A stretch of 50,921 nucleotides of DNA, from NCBI GenBank assembly GCA_021806565.1, contig JAJZXK010000010.1, positions 1 to 50,921 of the forward strand, read 5' to 3'. The translations under genes and the position numbers were made by a program. How positions within the stretch are numbered: the first letter of the stretch is position 1; each line of letters begins with the position of its first letter. This stretch comes from Bacillota bacterium. GTDB lineage: Bacteria > Bacillota > Sulfobacillia > RBS10-35 > JAJYVN01. The notes below the pieces were generated by a model that saw only the letters and a program-made list of their open reading frames with translations, searched no databases and was not told the origin of the DNA. Below, piece by piece: positions 15,279 through 23,659 of this stretch.

Positions 15279-16646
15279 TCAGGGCCGGCGCAGGGCGTCC
15301 ACCGGCTCCAACTCCGAGGCGAGGAAGGCCGGGTAGGTGCCAAACAGCACGCCCAGGCCCGCCGCCACCCCCACCGCCAGCACCGCCTCGCCGGGAACCG
15401 CCTGCGAAGCGATCCCCAGGGCGGAAAACAGCGCTATGCCCCCATACCCGCCCAACCAACCGATCAGGCCGCCGGATCCGCAAAGCAGGAGGGATTCGAG
15501 CAGGAACTGCGCCAGCAGATCCTCGGCCGTCGCGCCGATCGCCTTGCGCAGGCCGATCTCCACCGTGCGTTCCCGGACAGCGACCAGCATCACGTTCATC
15601 ACGCCGATGCCGGCGATCAGCAGGGAGATTCCGGCGATGGCGCCCAATAGCAGCGAGAGGGTGCGGCTGGTCGCGCCGGCCTGCTGCACCAGCGCATCCA
15701 GGCTGGTGACGCTGAACGGGGCGTGGCCGTGGCTCTTACCGAGCACCAGCACGTGCCCGCCGTGGTTTCCCTGGGGCGCACCGCGGCTGCCGAAGCGGAG
15801 CGCCAGCAACCGCTGGAGTTGCGCCACCACGGAACCGACCGCCGCCCGCGTCTGGACCTTGATCCAGATGGCGCCGACCGACGGCGACACCGCCAACCGC
15901 TGGGCGGTGCGCACCGGGATGAGCACACTGTTGTTGAGGCCGCCGCCGGTGGACGCGCTGGCCCGTAGCGCAGACTTCTTGGCCGCCTTCGGCCGGGCGT
16001 TGGAGGACGATCCGCGGCTGGCCGGCTTGGCGGTGGCCGCCCCCACGCTGGCCAGCGGCACCCCCTGCAGGGTGGGAGCCGTGCGTTGCGGCGCCAGCAC
16101 CCCGATGACCTGAAACGGCGTCGCGCCCACATCGATCGTCTGCCCCACCGGGTCCAGACCGCCGAAGAGGCCGCGGGCCGCCGTCGCACCCAGGACGGCC
16201 ACCCGCAGGGCACGCGTGTTCTCCAGGCCGCTGATGAACCGGCCCTCCGTCACCCGTAGCGCGTGGATGCGCGGGAGTTGGTCGGTCACCCCCAGGACCT
16301 CCGGCCGGCTGCCGCGGACCTGGCGCCAGTTCACCGAAAGCTTCAGCGGGGCCAGCGGCATGGCCGCCACGATGTCCGGCACCTGCCGGGCCAACTCCGA
16401 AGCCAGGCGGGCCCGCATGACGACCGCGGAACTGTTGGCCTGCACGGTGATCACGTTCGTCCCCAGGTGCTGATACTGGGCGGCCACCACCGCCTTGGCC
16501 CCCTGGCCGGCGGCGAGCAGCGTCATGACGGCGGCCACCCCGACCGCCACACCAAGGATCGTCAGCAGCGAACGCAGGCCGCCGGTCAGGACCCCGACCC
16601 ACGCCAACTCGAACCGGCCCCACCACCGCCACATCCCGCGGGTCAT
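15279..16646 (-). CDS. MacB-like ABC transporter permease, exporter 1
   Basis: This 455-residue permease has the FtsX/MacB layout: one N-terminal membrane helix (GGLRSLLTILGVAVGVAAVMT), a large extracytoplasmic MacB-PCD domain of about 230 residues, then three C-terminal helices with GIGVMNVMLVAVRERTVEIG and LRKAIGATAEDLLAQFL, the coupling-helix region. MacB proteins extrude macrolides, toxins, peptides or lipids by mechanotransmission. Its ATG overlaps the stop of the periplasmic-adaptor-like gene by 4 nt, so the three genes at 15279-19035 form one operon in the order ATPase, adaptor, permease. The extracytoplasmic domain contains an unusual Ala/Ser/Lys-rich insert near residue 220. Confidence 0.85.
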   Translation of the reverse strand: MTRGMWRWWGRFELAWVGVLTGGLRSLLTILGVAVGVAAVMTLLAAGQGAKAVVAAQYQHLGTNVITVQANSSAVVMRARLASELARQVPDIVAAMPLAPLKLSVNWRQVRGSRPEVLGVTDQLPRIHALRVTEGRFISGLENTRALRVAVLGATAARGLFGGLDPVGQTIDVGATPFQVIGVLAPQRTAPTLQGVPLASVGAATAKPASRGSSSNARPKAAKKSALRASASTGGGLNNSVLIPVRTAQRLAVSPSVGAIWIKVQTRAAVGSVVAQLQRLLALRFGSRGAPQGNHGGHVLVLGKSHGHAPFSVTSLDALVQQAGATSRTLSLLLGAIAGISLLIAGIGVMNVMLVAVRERTVEIGLRKAIGATAEDLLAQFLLESLLLCGSGGLIGWLGGYGGIALFSALGIASQAVPGEAVLAVGVAAGLGVLFGTYPAFLASELEPVDALRRP

Positions 16647-18283
16647 CCGCGCGCCTTCTTGCCGTTACCCGAACCGCCGCCGCCATGCCCCTGACCGTTG
16701 GACTGCGGCGCCTTCGCGGCCGCGTGGCGGGACGCCCCGCCCACCACCCCCGTGACGACGGTGGCCCCGGCGCGTATCCCCGAGAGGACCTGGGCGTCGC
16801 GGCTGTTGACCAGGCCCAGGTGCACCGCGACCAGTTGCGGCACCCCGTTGCGGAGCACCTCGACCCCGGCGTGGCTGCCGTGGGTGAGGACGGCGGCGAT
16901 CGGCACCATCACGGCATGCTTGGCCGTCGCCAACACGATCCGCGCGTCGGCCGTCATCCCGGGCTTGAGCAGGCCGGTGTGCGCCACGACGATCCGCACG
17001 GCGAAGGTGGCAAGCCCCGTGCTGCTGTGGCCGACGGTGCCGATCGCGACCACCCTGCCGAGGAACGTCTTACCGGGCACCCCCGGTGAGGTGATCTCCA
17101 CCGGCTGGCCGATGTGCACCTGGCCGATCTGCAATTCGCTGACCTGGAGCGTCAGCTTCATGTCCTGGCTGTCGAAGACATCGGTGATCGCCGCGCCCGA
17201 GGCGACGGTCTGGCCGGAGTGCACCAACACCCGGCCCACGACACCGGTCAGTGGGCTGCGCACCGTCAACTGGGACAGCGTCGCGGCATCCTGGCGCTGG
17301 GTGGCCTCGGCCTGGCGCAGCGCGGCGGCGGCGCTGGCGATATTGCCGCGGAAGCTCGCGCCGCCGATCACGGCCAATACCTGCCCGGTCTTCACCGCCG
17401 CGGAGGGTAGGACGGAGACCGAAAGGAGCCGCCCGGCCACGGGAGCGCGCACCCGGGCCACGCGCCGGTAACCGGCGATGGTCGCCACCTGGGGCACGGT
17501 CAACCAGCGGGACGGGCCGACCTGCACCGACAGATGACAGCGGTCCCCCGGTGCCAAAAGCAGCGGGTTGGTCAGCTCGATGGTGGTGGCGTAGACGCCG
17601 TAGGATCCCGATGCGGAGGCCCCCAGGGTGTGGCTGACGGCGATGACCCTGCCGGACACACCACCGGCGAACTGGTGAAAGCGGGCGCGTACCAGGTCGC
17701 CGACCCGCACCTGGCCGCCGATGTACGGGATCAGTCCGGTCTGGACCACCAGCGTGCGGGGGTCCACGATTTGAAACAGGGTCTGCCCGCGCTGTACCGA
17801 GGTGCCGGCCACCGGGGGCGTGCCACTGGCCTGGCCGGAGAGGGGCGCCCGTAGCGCGACCTGCCGCGCGGCGGTAGAGGCCAGAGCCTGGGAGGACGCC
17901 ACCCCCTCCGCCTGAGCGAGGGCGCGTAGGGCCGCCTGCACCGCCAGCCCGTCGCGCGTCACCCTCAGAGCCAGGGCGGGATCCGCCAGACGGGCCAACA
18001 ACGCGCCCCTGGTGACGGTTGCCCCCTCACTGGCCGTGACGGTCTGCAGGACCCCGGAAGCGGGAGAGGTGATGGCCGCCTGTGCCGCCGGCTGCAGCGA
18101 GGCCGTCCCGAAGACGTCGGCCACCATCGTACCTGCCGACGCCCGCGCGGTCGCATAGGCGGTACGTACCGGCGTGGCGGTGGGCCCGCTCAACTGCCGC
18201 CAGACGGCGGCCCCGCCCAATCCGACCAGTCCCAGCACCAGTGCTGTACCCGCGATCCGCCGCGCACCGATCAAACGCTCCAC
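16643..18283 (-). CDS. HlyD/MacA-like membrane fusion protein, exporter 1
   Basis: This 546-residue protein has an N-terminal membrane anchor (GTALVLGLVGLGGAAVW). Two biotinyl-lipoyl-like halves follow, the first around PASGVLQTVTASEGATVTRG and the second around SPLTGVVGRVLVHSGQTVA. A beta-barrel segment (VEITSPGVPGKTFLGRVVAI) and a membrane-proximal domain with PIAAVLTHGSHAGVEVL come next. In a Gram-positive cell such proteins link the permease to the wall side rather than to an outer membrane. The tail is Gly/Lys-rich and low in complexity. A GTG start with AGAAGGACG upstream overlaps the ATPase gene by 13 nt. Confidence 0.8.
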   Translation of the reverse strand: MERLIGARRIAGTALVLGLVGLGGAAVWRQLSGPTATPVRTAYATARASAGTMVADVFGTASLQPAAQAAITSPASGVLQTVTASEGATVTRGALLARLADPALALRVTRDGLAVQAALRALAQAEGVASSQALASTAARQVALRAPLSGQASGTPPVAGTSVQRGQTLFQIVDPRTLVVQTGLIPYIGGQVRVGDLVRARFHQFAGGVSGRVIAVSHTLGASASGSYGVYATTIELTNPLLLAPGDRCHLSVQVGPSRWLTVPQVATIAGYRRVARVRAPVAGRLLSVSVLPSAAVKTGQVLAVIGGASFRGNIASAAAALRQAEATQRQDAATLSQLTVRSPLTGVVGRVLVHSGQTVASGAAITDVFDSQDMKLTLQVSELQIGQVHIGQPVEITSPGVPGKTFLGRVVAIGTVGHSSTGLATFAVRIVVAHTGLLKPGMTADARIVLATAKHAVMVPIAAVLTHGSHAGVEVLRNGVPQLVAVHLGLVNSRDAQVLSGIRAGATVVTGVVGGASRHAAAKAPQSNGQGHGGGGSGNGKKARG

Positions 18284-19035
18284 CCGTCCTTCTCATCCAG
18301 CGTGCTTTGCCACTCCGCCTGGGAGGCCACGGACTCAACCCGACCGTCCCGCATCGCAACGATACGGTGCCCGTAACGCGCGATCCCCGGTTCGTGCGTC
18401 ACCTGGACGATGGTGAGCCCCTCGGTGTTGAGTGTGCGGAAGACGTCCATGATCTCCCGACTGGTGCGGGTGTCGAGGTTGCCCGTCGGTTCGTCGGCCA
18501 GGATCAGGCGGGGGTGCGTGACCAGCGCCCGGGCGATCGCCGCGCGCTGCTGCTGGCCGCCCGAGACCTGCGTCGGCCGCCGCTGTGCCAGGTGGTCGAT
18601 CCCCACCAGACGCAGCGCCGCCATGGCCCGCTCGACCCGCCGCCCGGGCGCCATGCCGAAATAGAGCAGCGGGGCCGCCACGTTGTCCACGAGGCGCAGA
18701 TGCGGCAGCAGGTAGAAGCTCTGGAACACGAAGCCGATGCGCTCGTTGCGCTCGGCCGCCAACTGCCTGGCGCCCATCCGTTCCATCGGCCGGCCCGCCA
18801 GTTGGTACGCACCGGAGGTCGGCCGGTCCAGCAGCCCAAGGATGTTCATCAGGGTGGACTTTCCGGACCCGGACGGCCCGACGATGGACACGAACTCACC
18901 GGCGGCGACCGTCAACGTGACGTCCGTGAGCGCGGACACGACGTTCCGCCCCGAGGGATACTGCTTGCCGACGCCCCGCAGCGCCAGCAGGGGTTCAGCC
19001 CGGGATTCCGCTGGTTGACCGTCCAACCGTGCCAC
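18271..19035 (-). CDS. MacB-like ABC transporter ATPase, exporter 1
   Basis: This 254-residue ATPase has Walker A as [18 protein letters not shown], the Q-loop as [13 protein letters not shown], the signature as [15 protein letters not shown], Walker B as [13 protein letters not shown], and the switch His in [11 protein letters not shown]. It belongs to the LolD/MacB-type subfamily that drives FtsX-like permeases. It is the first gene of a three-gene minus-strand operon. The GTG start at 19035 is weakly supported by a G-run upstream. It closely resembles the ATPase at 21198, and the two operons point away from each other. Confidence 0.85.
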   Translation of the reverse strand: MARLDGQPAESRAEPLLALRGVGKQYPSGRNVVSALTDVTLTVAAGEFVSIVGPSGSGKSTLMNILGLLDRPTSGAYQLAGRPMERMGARQLAAERNERIGFVFQSFYLLPHLRLVDNVAAPLLYFGMAPGRRVERAMAALRLVGIDHLAQRRPTQVSGGQQQRAAIARALVTHPRLILADEPTGNLDTRTSREIMDVFRTLNTEGLTIVQVTHEPGIARYGHRIVAMRDGRVESVASQAEWQSTLDEKDGWSV

Positions 19036-19297
19036 CCCCCGGCGGCCGGCTTCCAGCCACCGCCAGACATGGTGACAATCTCACATGAATCGTGGATGAG
19101 GCGGCCGTGAGGCTTGGGTGACAACGATGGCGCCCCCCCCCGGCCGCGCTGCCGCCGGGCACCGGCGAGACAGCGCCACGGGGTGAGCCGGCGCCGTTCG
19201 CTCCACGCACGCCAAGGGCGCCGGCCCACCCCTGTACGGGCGGGTCGGCGCCCCTGTGGACCCGCCGGCGCGGATGGGGGGGCGCCTGACCACCGGA
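19036..19297 (-). promoter_or_regulatory. Upstream region of exporter 1
   Basis: This 262-bp gap lies between the GH18 gene's stop and the ATPase start. Two copies of TTGTCACC (minus strand, at 19078-19071 and 19124-19117) are spaced 46 bp apart, and a GGCGCCCC/GGGGCGCC hairpin spans 19247-19286, near the end of the GH18 gene. The TCTCAG boxes found before exporter 2 are not present here. No clear promoter hexamers were found. Confidence 0.25.
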
Positions 19298-20971
19298 CTA
19301 GTGGTAGGTCGCAAACAACTCCTGCCACGGGGTCCACCAGGCGTGGACGCCGTAATCCAACCGCCAGGCGATGACGCCGCCGACGTTCATGTGGTGGGCG
19401 AGCCGCACCCGCGCGGCCAGACCGCGGCCGCCCACGAACCATCCCACCTGCGGACCGGCCGGCGACGCATACTGGAAGGTATCCTCCGCAGCCGTCGAAT
19501 TGTACACGACGTTGGCCCCGTTGGCCCCGGCCTCGTTGAACATCCCCGAGACCCAGTAGGCACCGGCCGAGAGCGTCGTCTGGTTCCAGATGTAGCCGTA
19601 GGCCGGCAGCCCGAGGACGACCTTCGATGCGGGCATGTAGTGCGTGGCGAACGCCAGCGCCGCCTGATCCCAGGCCAGCGGCGCCACCGGACCGGGCCAG
19701 GACCCCGGCCAGTGGTAGGAGTAGGTCATCAGCACCACCTGGTCGCAGACCGCCCCAAGGGCCTGGTAGTTGTAGGGCCCGACGACCGGAGACGACGACG
19801 CGTTCACCTTGATGGGCACGGTGACGTCGACCGAGATCTTGGCCCCGACGGCGTGCAGGGCGGCCGCCGCCTGGGTGATAAAGGCGGTGAAGGCCTGTTG
19901 CTCGCTGGCCGGCGGCACCTCGATGTCGAAGTTCACCCCCGCATAGCCGGCGCGCTGCACCGCCGCCACCACCGACTGGATGATGGCGCTTTCCTGCTGT
20001 GGGTTGCCCAGGAAGGCGTTCTGCGCGGCGCTCATCGACTGGACCATCATCCACACCTGGGTACCGCGGTGCTGTGCCGCCCAGGCCAGGGTCTGGGTGT
20101 TGTCAAACCCGCTCAACCGCCCACCTGGGACGATGTTGTACCCGCCGTCGACCAGCAGGTTGACCGCCCCGCCATGTGCCACAAGGTTCTGATAGGCCTC
20201 CGGCGTGCCGCTGTCCCAAAAGCCCATGACAAAGCCGGTGGCCTGTGCCTGCGGCAGCGGGGGCCGGTGGAAGTGCTGGGTCAGGTAGCGCAGGTAGCGC
20301 ACGATCAACACCGCAGCCTGGGCCCGGGTCGTCTGGGCGTAGGGGGCTAGGCAGGCGCTCGGCTGGCAGAGCTGGCCGTGGAGGGTCGGCTCCCCGTAGA
20401 CGAGGTGGTCTTCCATCGGGATCGTGGCCGCCTGGGCCCAGGAGGGGATGGTGGCGGCGTCGGCCCACAGTTGGAAGTAGCGGGGATCGGGCCGTTGCCC
20501 CTTGTTGGCCAGTTCGCGTCCGAACAGTTCCAGGACCTCGATGCGGCGGATAGGCTGCTGCGGCGCGAGGACGTTACCGGACTCCCCACGCAGCAGGTGG
20601 TCGGCAACCGCGGCCGAGATCAGGCCCCGGTCGGCGGAAGGGACCTGGTTTGCGTCCTGGAAGGTCAGCGGCTTGGAGGACGGCGTCAACTGCAGGGCCC
20701 GCGCCAACCACAGCGCGAAGTCGAGCCGCGTGACCGGCGCATTGGGATGGAACAGCCCATCGGTCGGCACGGAGACGATCCCGGCCTGGGCCAGTTGGAG
20801 GATGTCCCAATAAGCGAAGCTGCTCTGAATGTCCTTGAAGCTTTTTGAGGAAACGATGCGGCCCGTCGACGAGGCCGACGCGGCCCACACCGGCGCCGAC
20901 GTCTGCATGCAAAGGAGGATCGCGAGCACCGGGGCGCAAAGGCGCGCCAGAACCCCAGTTCGAATGCGCAC
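19298..20971 (-). CDS. SLH-domain glycoside hydrolase family 18 protein
   Basis: This 557-residue exported protein has a signal peptide (LCAPVLAILLCMQTSAPVWA). Three SLH-like units follow: FKDIQSSFAYWDILQLAQAG, FQDANQVPSADRGLISAAV, and a third before TRAQAAVLIVRYL. From about residue 235 on it is a GH18 barrel of the YaaH/YdhD type, with GYAGVNFDIEVPPASE holding the DxxDxDxE-type catalytic Glu, VVLMTYSYHWPGS, and a terminal GGVIAWRLDYG. GH18 enzymes of this group cleave peptidoglycan or chitin-like glycans. It is probably held in the wall by the SLH units and remodels peptidoglycan. The GTG start at 20971 gives an intact signal peptide. Confidence 0.85.
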   Translation of the reverse strand: MRIRTGVLARLCAPVLAILLCMQTSAPVWAASASSTGRIVSSKSFKDIQSSFAYWDILQLAQAGIVSVPTDGLFHPNAPVTRLDFALWLARALQLTPSSKPLTFQDANQVPSADRGLISAAVADHLLRGESGNVLAPQQPIRRIEVLELFGRELANKGQRPDPRYFQLWADAATIPSWAQAATIPMEDHLVYGEPTLHGQLCQPSACLAPYAQTTRAQAAVLIVRYLRYLTQHFHRPPLPQAQATGFVMGFWDSGTPEAYQNLVAHGGAVNLLVDGGYNIVPGGRLSGFDNTQTLAWAAQHRGTQVWMMVQSMSAAQNAFLGNPQQESAIIQSVVAAVQRAGYAGVNFDIEVPPASEQQAFTAFITQAAAALHAVGAKISVDVTVPIKVNASSSPVVGPYNYQALGAVCDQVVLMTYSYHWPGSWPGPVAPLAWDQAALAFATHYMPASKVVLGLPAYGYIWNQTTLSAGAYWVSGMFNEAGANGANVVYNSTAAEDTFQYASPAGPQVGWFVGGRGLAARVRLAHHMNVGGVIAWRLDYGVHAWWTPWQELFATYH

Positions 20972-21122
20972 GCCAGGGATCGCCTCTTTCCGTCGCGACC
21001 CGCTCCGCCCCGCGCCTCCGGGTGTCGAAACTGGTCGATTCTGCGCGGCTCACCATTCTTCCCCGCCTGGCCCTCCCCTGCCTTCGCGGTAACGCTGGCG
21101 CCGCCCACCTCCGGCCAGCCCC

Positions 21123-21162
21123 TCTCAGCAAACCTTCAGTTCCATGCCCCCAGCGCTCTCAG
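21123..21162 (+). promoter_or_regulatory. Triple TCTCAG-type box upstream of exporter 2
   Basis: TCTCAG (21123-21128), CTTCAG (21134-21139) and TCTCAG (21157-21162) have start-to-start spacings of 11 and 34 bp. Exactly the same spacing of TCTCAG, TCACAG and TCTCAG occurs before the response-regulator gene at 36062-36101. The first two boxes form an 11-bp direct repeat, the usual layout of OmpR/PhoB-family operators. The first box lies 75 bp before the ATG of exporter 2. Confidence 0.55.
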
Positions 21163-21197
21163 GCACACCCGCCATGCTCCCTGCCAGGGGGTGCCGC

Positions 21198-21944
21198 ATG
21201 GTGGAGGCCGTCCGCCTGCAGGACGTGCGCAAGCACTACGGGTCCGGACCGGTCCGCGCCGAGGCGTTGCGGGGCGTCAGCCTGGAGATCGAGGCCGGCT
21301 CGTACGTCTCCGTGGTGGGCGCCTCCGGATCGGGCAAGTCGACCCTGATGAACATCCTGGGCCTGCTGGACCGGCCAAGTTCCGGGGCCTACTTCCTCCA
21401 CCACCGCGACGTGACCGCCCTGGCCGGGGCGGCGAGGGCGGCCGAGCGCAACCTCGGCGTGGGCTTCGTGTTCCAGGCCTTCCACCTGCTGCCGCACCTG
21501 CCCCTGGTGGATAACGTCGCGCTGCCGCTGTCGTACCGCGGAATCCCCGCGGCCGCGCGCCGGCGCCGCGCCCTGGAGGCCATGGATGCCGTGGGGATCG
21601 CCGAGTTGGCCCATCGGCGGCCGACGCAGGTGTCGGGCGGCCAGCAGCAGCGCGCCGCCATCGCGCGGGCGCTGGTCGGCGAGCCGCGCATCATCCTGGC
21701 CGACGAGCCGACCGGGGCCCTTGACACGCGCACCGGAGAGGCCATCCTACAGATCTTCCAATCGCTGCACCGCCAGGGACAGACCATCATCCAGGTGACC
21801 CACGACCCGGGGGTAGCGCGCCACGCGCAACGGATCATCACCCTGCGCGACGGGCGCGTCGCCTCCGACCGCGGCGTCGAAAGACCCCTGGACGCACAGG
21901 AGCGTCTCACCGCCACCGCGGCGCACGAGGAGGAATCTCGATGA
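21198..21944 (+). CDS. MacB-like ABC transporter ATPase, exporter 2
   Basis: This 248-residue ATPase has Walker A as [18 protein letters not shown], the Q-loop as FVFQAFHLLPHL, the signature as [15 protein letters not shown], Walker B as [13 protein letters not shown] and the switch His in VTHDPGVARHA. It energises the FtsX-like permease at 23660. The ATG at 21198 follows AGGGGGTG at 4 nt; a longer frame starts at 21144 but would add residues before the conserved start and overlap the regulatory boxes. The stop overlaps the next start (ATGA). It is divergent from the SLH-GH18 gene with about 225 bp between them. Confidence 0.88.
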   Translation: MVEAVRLQDVRKHYGSGPVRAEALRGVSLEIEAGSYVSVVGASGSGKSTLMNILGLLDRPSSGAYFLHHRDVTALAGAARAAERNLGVGFVFQAFHLLPHLPLVDNVALPLSYRGIPAAARRRRALEAMDAVGIAELAHRRPTQVSGGQQQRAAIARALVGEPRIILADEPTGALDTRTGEAILQIFQSLHRQGQTIIQVTHDPGVARHAQRIITLRDGRVASDRGVERPLDAQERLTATAAHEEESR

Positions 21945-23617
21945 CCTGGCTGCGTCGAGCCGCCGCCGCCACCGCAGTGCTCGCCGCCACCGCGGGCACC
22001 GTCTGGGCCGCCCACACGTGGCTGCACCGAGGCACGGCCACACAGACCGCCCTCTACGCGACCAGCACCGCGCGCACGGGGAGCATCGTCGCCGAGGTCT
22101 CCGGGTCGGCCACGCTCAAACCGCTGCACTCCGCCAAGCTGACCTCGCCGGCCGCCGGCACCGTCACCGCGGTCGACGTGCGCCAGGGACAGAAGGTGTC
22201 CAGCGGTCAGGTGCTGGCCACCATCTCCGATCCGCAACTGGCGCAGAAGATCGTCCAGGCGAACCTCAAGGTCCATGCAGACCTGCAGACGCTCGCGGCC
22301 GCCACCGGCGAGACGCCCGCCCAGGCCGCGGCGGTGAACCCCGCGGCCGGCATCCGGGTGCACGCCCCGCAGTCCGGGCTGGTCACGGCGGTCGATGCCT
22401 CGCAGGGGGCCCAGGTGTCCGCGGGGCAGGCGCTGGCCACGATCGTCGACCGCAACAGCGTCGTCGTCCAGGTGGATCTGATCACTTACGACCAGGCACT
22501 GGCCAAGCCGGGTTCCGCGGTCCGCGTTCACTTCCAGGGCTTCACCGGCTGGGTCAACGGCACCCTGCGCCAGGTGGCGGCACAGGGGGTGCCCTCCAGC
22601 AGCGGAGGTACGGAGGTCTACCCGGCGCAGGTGGCGATGCGAAACCCCGGCCTGCTGCGGCCGGGCGACAAGGGCGAGGCACAGTTGCGCAGCGGGGCGC
22701 TGTGGCTGACCATCCCCGGCACGGCCAAGATCACCGGTTACGGCCACGAGGCGACGGTGCGCAGCCCCATCGCGGCGACGCTGCAGGCGGTGCGCGCCGC
22801 GGTGGACTCACCGGTGCGCTCCGGCCAGACGCTGTTTCTCCTGGGCGGCGGCACGGCCTCGGCCACGATCACCGGGGACCAGCTCTCCCTGCAGCAGGAC
22901 GAGGCCTCGCTGAGCGCCCTGCAAACCCAGCAGACGGACCTCACCGTGCGCTCCCCGCTGTCCGGGGTCGTCTCCTCCGTCTCCGCGACACGGGGTCAGA
23001 CCATCGCCACAGGGGCATCGATCGCCCGCGTATACGCCCCGAACGCCATGTCCCTCACCCTCCCCGTCAGCGAACTGCAGATCAGCCACGTGCACAAGGG
23101 CCAGACCGTGCGCATCACCACCCCCGGCATCTCGGGCAAGTCCTTTCAGGGCTCAGTGGTGGCCGTCAATACCGTCGGCAGTTCGAGCGGCGGGCTCGCG
23201 ACCTTTGATGTGTCCGTGCTGGTCAACGGCGGCGGCAAGCTGCTGCCCGGGATGACCGCCAACGCCCAGATCGTCACGGCCAAGGCCTCCAATGCCCTGC
23301 TCGTACCCGTGGAGGCGGTGATCCAGCAGTCCTCGGGCGCGGAGGTCGAGGTTCTGTCCAGTGGCGTCGTGAGCACACGAAAGGTACGCGTCGGCCTCGT
23401 CAACTCCACGCAGGCGCAGATCCTTTCGGGCCTGCGCGCCGGGGAGACGGTGGTAACCGGCGCGGCCAACGGCGCCATGGCCAACGCGGTCAAGGCCAGC
23501 CTCACGGCCCACCATAAGGGGCCGGGCGGCGGTGGTCCGGGTAAGGGTGGTGCACCGAACGCTCCGGGCGCGCCTCCGGCCGGCAAGTCCGGGGGCCCGG
23601 CCGCTCCGGCCGGATAA
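21941..23617 (+). CDS. HlyD/MacA-like membrane fusion protein, exporter 2
   Basis: This 558-residue protein has an N-terminal anchor (ATAVLAATAGTVWAAHTWL). The first lipoyl-like half is around SPAAGTVTAVDVRQGQKVSS and the second around SPLSGVVSSVSATRGQTIA. A barrel segment (VRITTPGISGKSFQGSVVAV) and a terminal domain with LLVPVEAVIQQSSGAEVEVL follow. The C-terminus is a Gly/Pro/Lys-rich low-complexity tail of about 40 residues, like that of its paralogue at 16643. The start overlaps the ATPase stop by 4 nt. It is presumed to span from membrane to wall and to present substrate or seal the export path of the MacB-like permease. Confidence 0.82.
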   Translation: MTWLRRAAAATAVLAATAGTVWAAHTWLHRGTATQTALYATSTARTGSIVAEVSGSATLKPLHSAKLTSPAAGTVTAVDVRQGQKVSSGQVLATISDPQLAQKIVQANLKVHADLQTLAAATGETPAQAAAVNPAAGIRVHAPQSGLVTAVDASQGAQVSAGQALATIVDRNSVVVQVDLITYDQALAKPGSAVRVHFQGFTGWVNGTLRQVAAQGVPSSSGGTEVYPAQVAMRNPGLLRPGDKGEAQLRSGALWLTIPGTAKITGYGHEATVRSPIAATLQAVRAAVDSPVRSGQTLFLLGGGTASATITGDQLSLQQDEASLSALQTQQTDLTVRSPLSGVVSSVSATRGQTIATGASIARVYAPNAMSLTLPVSELQISHVHKGQTVRITTPGISGKSFQGSVVAVNTVGSSSGGLATFDVSVLVNGGGKLLPGMTANAQIVTAKASNALLVPVEAVIQQSSGAEVEVLSSGVVSTRKVRVGLVNSTQAQILSGLRAGETVVTGAANGAMANAVKASLTAHHKGPGGGGPGKGGAPNAPGAPPAGKSGGPAAPAG

Positions 23618-23659
23618 CCCCGGCCGCCGGCGACAAGGGACGGCAGGGAGGGATGGCCC

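Noticed and set aside
19071-19124. Exporter 1 sharing the TCTCAG operator of exporter 2
   Set aside because: The boxes are not present; only a pair of TTGTCACC words was found, spaced 46 bp apart.
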